Assembly (NCBI GenBank): GCA_008828725.1
Contig: MEHQ01002658.1
Span: 162,303-226,302, forward strand
Source of the DNA: Saccharina japonica
Lineage: Eukaryota; Sar; Phaeophyceae; Laminariales; Laminariaceae
Reading direction: 5' to 3'
Length of the DNA stretch: 64,000 nt
The notes beneath the pieces are model-generated. The model made no database searches, was not told the origin of the DNA, and saw only the letters and a program-made list of their open reading frames with translations. Numbering within the stretch: the first letter of the stretch is position 1; each line of letters begins with the position of its first letter. A program made the position numbers and the translations under genes. Below, piece after piece: positions 1-64,000 of the stretch.

Positions 1-179
1 TGAAACTTCCTCCGTTGTCTCCTCCTTTCGATGCAAAAGCGCCTTATCTGCTCTACGGAATCGAGTGTTGTGGAAGGTCGCGTAGTGCCTAAAAATGTCA
101 GGGACCGCACTGTCGATGTCGTTGATTTCTCCCTATGTTCGTCTCACACGTACTTCCTCCTGCGCATGCCGCTCCACAG

Positions 180-61184
<61,005 letters not shown>

Positions 61185-61337
61185 GTGAGTCCGACATCTT
61201 GAATAGTGGCGATGTACGCCCGATAAAGTAGTGAAGGAAAAGTAAACTGTCCGAGCGCAAGCTACGACGCACGGTGGGGGTAGGTAGCACCTATATATAC
61301 CAGGTACGTGTTTTGAGGCTCCTCACTTGAGGGGCTT

Positions 61338-61613
61338 ACTAGTCACTAATAGCCAGTACAATAGTCACTAATAGTGAGTAATAGTCACTAACAGTCACTA
61401 ACAGTCACTAATAGTCACTAATAGTCATTAAGTAGTCATTAATAGTCACTAATAGTAACTAACGGTCGCTAATAGCCACTACTAGTCACTAGTCACTAAC
61501 AGCCATTAATAGTCACTAACAGTCAGTAATAGCCAGTAATAGTCACTATTAGTCAGTAATAGTCATTAATAGTCACTAATAGTCGCTTGTAATATTCACC
61601 AACAGTCAGTCAC
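61338..61613. repeat. AGTCACTAAT minisatellite
   Basis: About 27 copies of a 10-bp unit (AGTCACTAAT with AGTCAGTAAT and AGCCACTAAT variants). Confidence 0.9.
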
Positions 61614-61619
61614 ATCGAT

Positions 61620-61799
61620 GCGAGTCGACGAGGGAAAGAAAGAGCTGAAGCCTTCTCGTGATAAAAAATGAAGGCACGTGCACGCGCATACCGTAGTGGG
61701 AGGAGGGGCAGAAGAACCCACTTTGTGGCCTCGGACCTGAGTTACGACTCTTGATAGGAAGGAGAGAGAAAACAAGGGCGAAGATAATAAATGGGATGG
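61620..61799 (+). repeat. SINE-like family F, copy 3 (5'-truncated)
   Basis: GCGAGTCGACGAGGGAAAGA body and AAGATAATAAATGGGATGG tail in + orientation. The tRNA-like head is missing. Confidence 0.8.
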
Positions 61800-62119
61800 A
61801 ACTTGGTTTTTAACTGCCGACTTTGATTTTTAAAAAAATCGTATGCTAAGTAAGCCCCGACACGCCATTCCAATGGGCTAGGTTGCATCTTTCGAAGCAT
61901 ATTGCAGTAAGTAATATTTCGTCATCGCTTTAACTCGTACCAGTTATATAGTTCGGGATTGAATGAGGCCTCTCTGCTGCGATCAGCCGGAGACTCTCAC
62001 CCAGGGCTACTACCCCCGCGTTGATTCGATGTCAACCAACACGGCGCCTCGACGCGAGAGTAGTTATTTGCTCCGGTAAAATTCACATTACAGTACCTGG
62101 TACGAAATTGAAAAAAAAA

Positions 62120-62404
62120 GGAAAAGATTATTCGTGATTGGGAACCGATATAAGAATAATCTGCAATTTGTTGTCATAGAGAGAATTTGGCGTTCTGGTT
62201 CATAATCTTTGGCTGAGCACGTACACTACGTAGCTCACTTGCAACATCGGGCTTTATCTGGTTCATCGCGTTTGTGGGAATACCAAGTGGATACCGCACG
62301 GGACGGTGCTGGTAGACTGGTAGAACACGCGAACAGACAGGGCTGTTGCTTCCAACTGGACAGCGATCGTTCGCTGGCCCAGGTTTTTCGTGATTCGTGA
62401 TTTC
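62120..62404 (-). repeat. Family B element, copy 3
   Basis: The inverse of copies 1 and 2, full length, ending CAGGTTTTTCGTGATTCGTG. Confidence 0.85.
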
Positions 62405-62962
62405 TCGAGTTCACCGCTGGGCGGCGAGTCGGGGAATTAGCGAGGGCAACTGAAATGTCGGAGGCGAAGCGCTGCATACGAGGCACAGACAGTGAGCACG
62501 GAAGCGTCGACACCGGGCATCGCATTGATCGGTACGGTACTACGTGTAGATAGGAGTTGTTATTTGTCTCCTCAATTCCCCGACACTGGCGGGCAGGGAG
62601 CTTGTGCGTTTGGAAACGGTTCGAGCAAGTTTTGTTGCTTGTGAGAAATCCCAAACAAAATGCGGGGAAATAGGTTTGACAGCAGCAGCTCAACATCATG
62701 ATCATGCGCATCGCGGCAACGAGATACCATCGGACTCTCGCCTCGATCATGTAGGGATACGATGGTGCTCGTAATCGTGAAAGCGACCATGCCTAGTCGT
62801 ACTCGGTGGCCTGGGCGATGTGCAGAACGATGTTTCAAGTATGCATGGAAACGTCGGCCGCACGAAGCACCCCGGGCTGGGACAAGTGCTACGGTGGTAG
62901 CGGTAACAACAAATTCGTACAGCAGCAGAGGCGGTTGGTATGTCAACCGAATTTTATTGCTG

Positions 62963-63594
62963 TGGACCCGCAAACAAATGTGTACAGCAACAAGCGGTTG
63001 GTGTGTAAACCGCATATTACTCCTGTGTGTTATGCCAGGTACCGAATATTATTGCTGTGGACCCGCAAACAAATGTGTACAGCAGCAGGCAGTTGGTATG
63101 CCAACCGAATATTACTGCTGTGTGTTATGCCAGGTATACGGCGGTCGGCTTGACGGGTGGCTTTGAAAAATTACTGCTGTTGGGTGTCAACCAAATATTC
63201 TTGCTGTGATATATACCTTTGGGGCTTCACGTCACGTTGGGCGCAGACTAAGTCATATATTCTGCAAGTTGACCACAACAATCGCTCAACATTACTGCTG
63301 TTGGGTGAGCCGTGATGTCATATTGTTGTGGACCCGCAAACAAATGTGTACAGCAGCAGGCGGTTGGTATGTCAACCGAGTATTACTGCTGTGTGTTATG
63401 CCAGGTATACGGCGGTCGGCTTGGCGGGTGGCTTTGAAAAATTACTGCTGTTGGGTGTCAACCAAACATTCTTGCTGTGATATATACCTTTGCGGCTTCA
63501 CGTCACGTTGGGCGCAGACTAAGTCATATATTCTGTAAGTTGACCACAAAAATCGCTCAACCTGCTGTTGGGTGAGCCGTGATGTCATATTGTA
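62963..63594. repeat. 270-bp tandem repeat
   Basis: Two full copies (63057-63326 and 63327-63594) and one partial copy (62963-63056) beginning GTGGACCCGCAAACAAATGT. The recurring TTACTGCTGTGTGTTATG and TTACTGCTGTTGGGTG blocks suggest older, shorter internal repeats. Confidence 0.85.
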
Positions 63595-63720
63595 CCTATT
63601 ATGACGTATTGCAATTGGGTTCATACGTTGCGGCGAGGCGACGAAAAATTATTGCAATTGGGTTCATATGTTCATGCGTTGCGGCAAGGCGGCGGAAAAC
63701 ATTGCACCTTGTAAGATATC
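63595..63720. repeat. Short tandem repeat of ATTGCAATTGGGTTCATACG
   Basis: Two copies about 50 bp apart, each followed by GTTGCGGCxAGGCGxCG. Confidence 0.7.
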
Positions 63721-63780
63721 GTCCATCCGGAGCAACTGAAAAATCATTGCTGGTACGCATCGCGCGTTCGCGGTGGGGTT

Positions 63781-63978
63781 GACGTGTACGTGCACGAGAA
63801 AAATATAAGGTGGCATAATGAACGAGTGATTCCCCATGCGGATGGCTGGGTGAGAGATATTCTTCATAGCCAAACGATCGACGTGTACGTGCACGAGAAA
63901 AATATAAGGTGGCATAATGAACGAGTGATTCCCCATGCGGATGGCTGGGTGAGAGATATTCTTCATAGCCAAACGATC
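63781..63978. repeat. Exact 99-bp tandem duplication
   Basis: Two essentially identical copies starting GACGTGTACGTGCACGAGAA. The period is a multiple of three, so one frame on each strand stays open across both copies; coding status is unproven. Confidence 0.85.
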
Positions 63979-64000
63979 GACTCGAGGGGTCTTGAGCGCG

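Noticed and set aside
62235..62750. 171-codon open frame on the minus strand
   Set aside because: Much of it is the family B repeat, and the same sequence at 916-1199 and 55071-55346 is non-coding.

Overview
The window reads as nuclear DNA of an intron-rich eukaryote, most likely a brown alga (Ectocarpus-like stramenopile). The reasons are one very large gene of about 52 short GC-richer exons with GT-AG introns, a protein of IPT/TIG domains plus ephrin-receptor-like Cys-rich repeats of the kind seen in giant stramenopile surface proteins, and introns packed with small non-autonomous transposons. There is no bacterial gene organisation, rRNA gene or intact tRNA gene. The species call is inference.

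One + strand gene accounts for all coding sequence I can support. It is open at both ends: the first exon seen (180-410) is internal, and the last (61104-61184) ends at a splice donor with no stop codon. I placed exons by reading frame, GT-AG signals and phase. They join into one open frame of 12,942 nt (4,314 codons). Layout: (1) exons 1-14 (180-15319), about 15 units of a roughly 100-130 residue beta-rich-looking repeat ending in a W-x-(V/I/L)-(T/S)-F motif, interrupted by three IPT/TIG domains in exon 4 and a segment of (P/D/R)E(V/I)Q motifs in exons 5-6; (2) exons 14-19 (15260-19130), four more TIG domains; (3) exons 19-30 (19120-32244), Cys-rich ephrin-A-receptor-like/GCC2-GCC3-like repeats; (4) exons 31-52 (33265-61184), a Cys-containing, sequon-bearing region I cannot assign to a family. 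No membrane segment is visible, so this is probably the ectodomain of a larger secreted or membrane-anchored protein.

Non-coding sequence: introns make up nearly 80% of the window. They carry at least ten recurring element families, named here A to L. These include hairpin MITEs with TA, TTAA, TTA, 4-bp and 9-bp target duplications, a tRNA-headed SINE-like family, a GATC-rich family and several minisatellites. The microsatellite at 32490-33236 is mostly a pure CTGT run of about 600 bp. Several elements are nested in others, which gives a relative insertion history.

The most unusual signal is that tandem arrays inside three introns are built from copies of the adjoining splice junction itself: the donor of exon 24, the donor of exon 42 and the acceptor of exon 44. 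Two consecutive introns use GC donors, and one exon is only 27 nt. The last 2.8 kb (61185-64000) holds no recognisable exon, only repeats.
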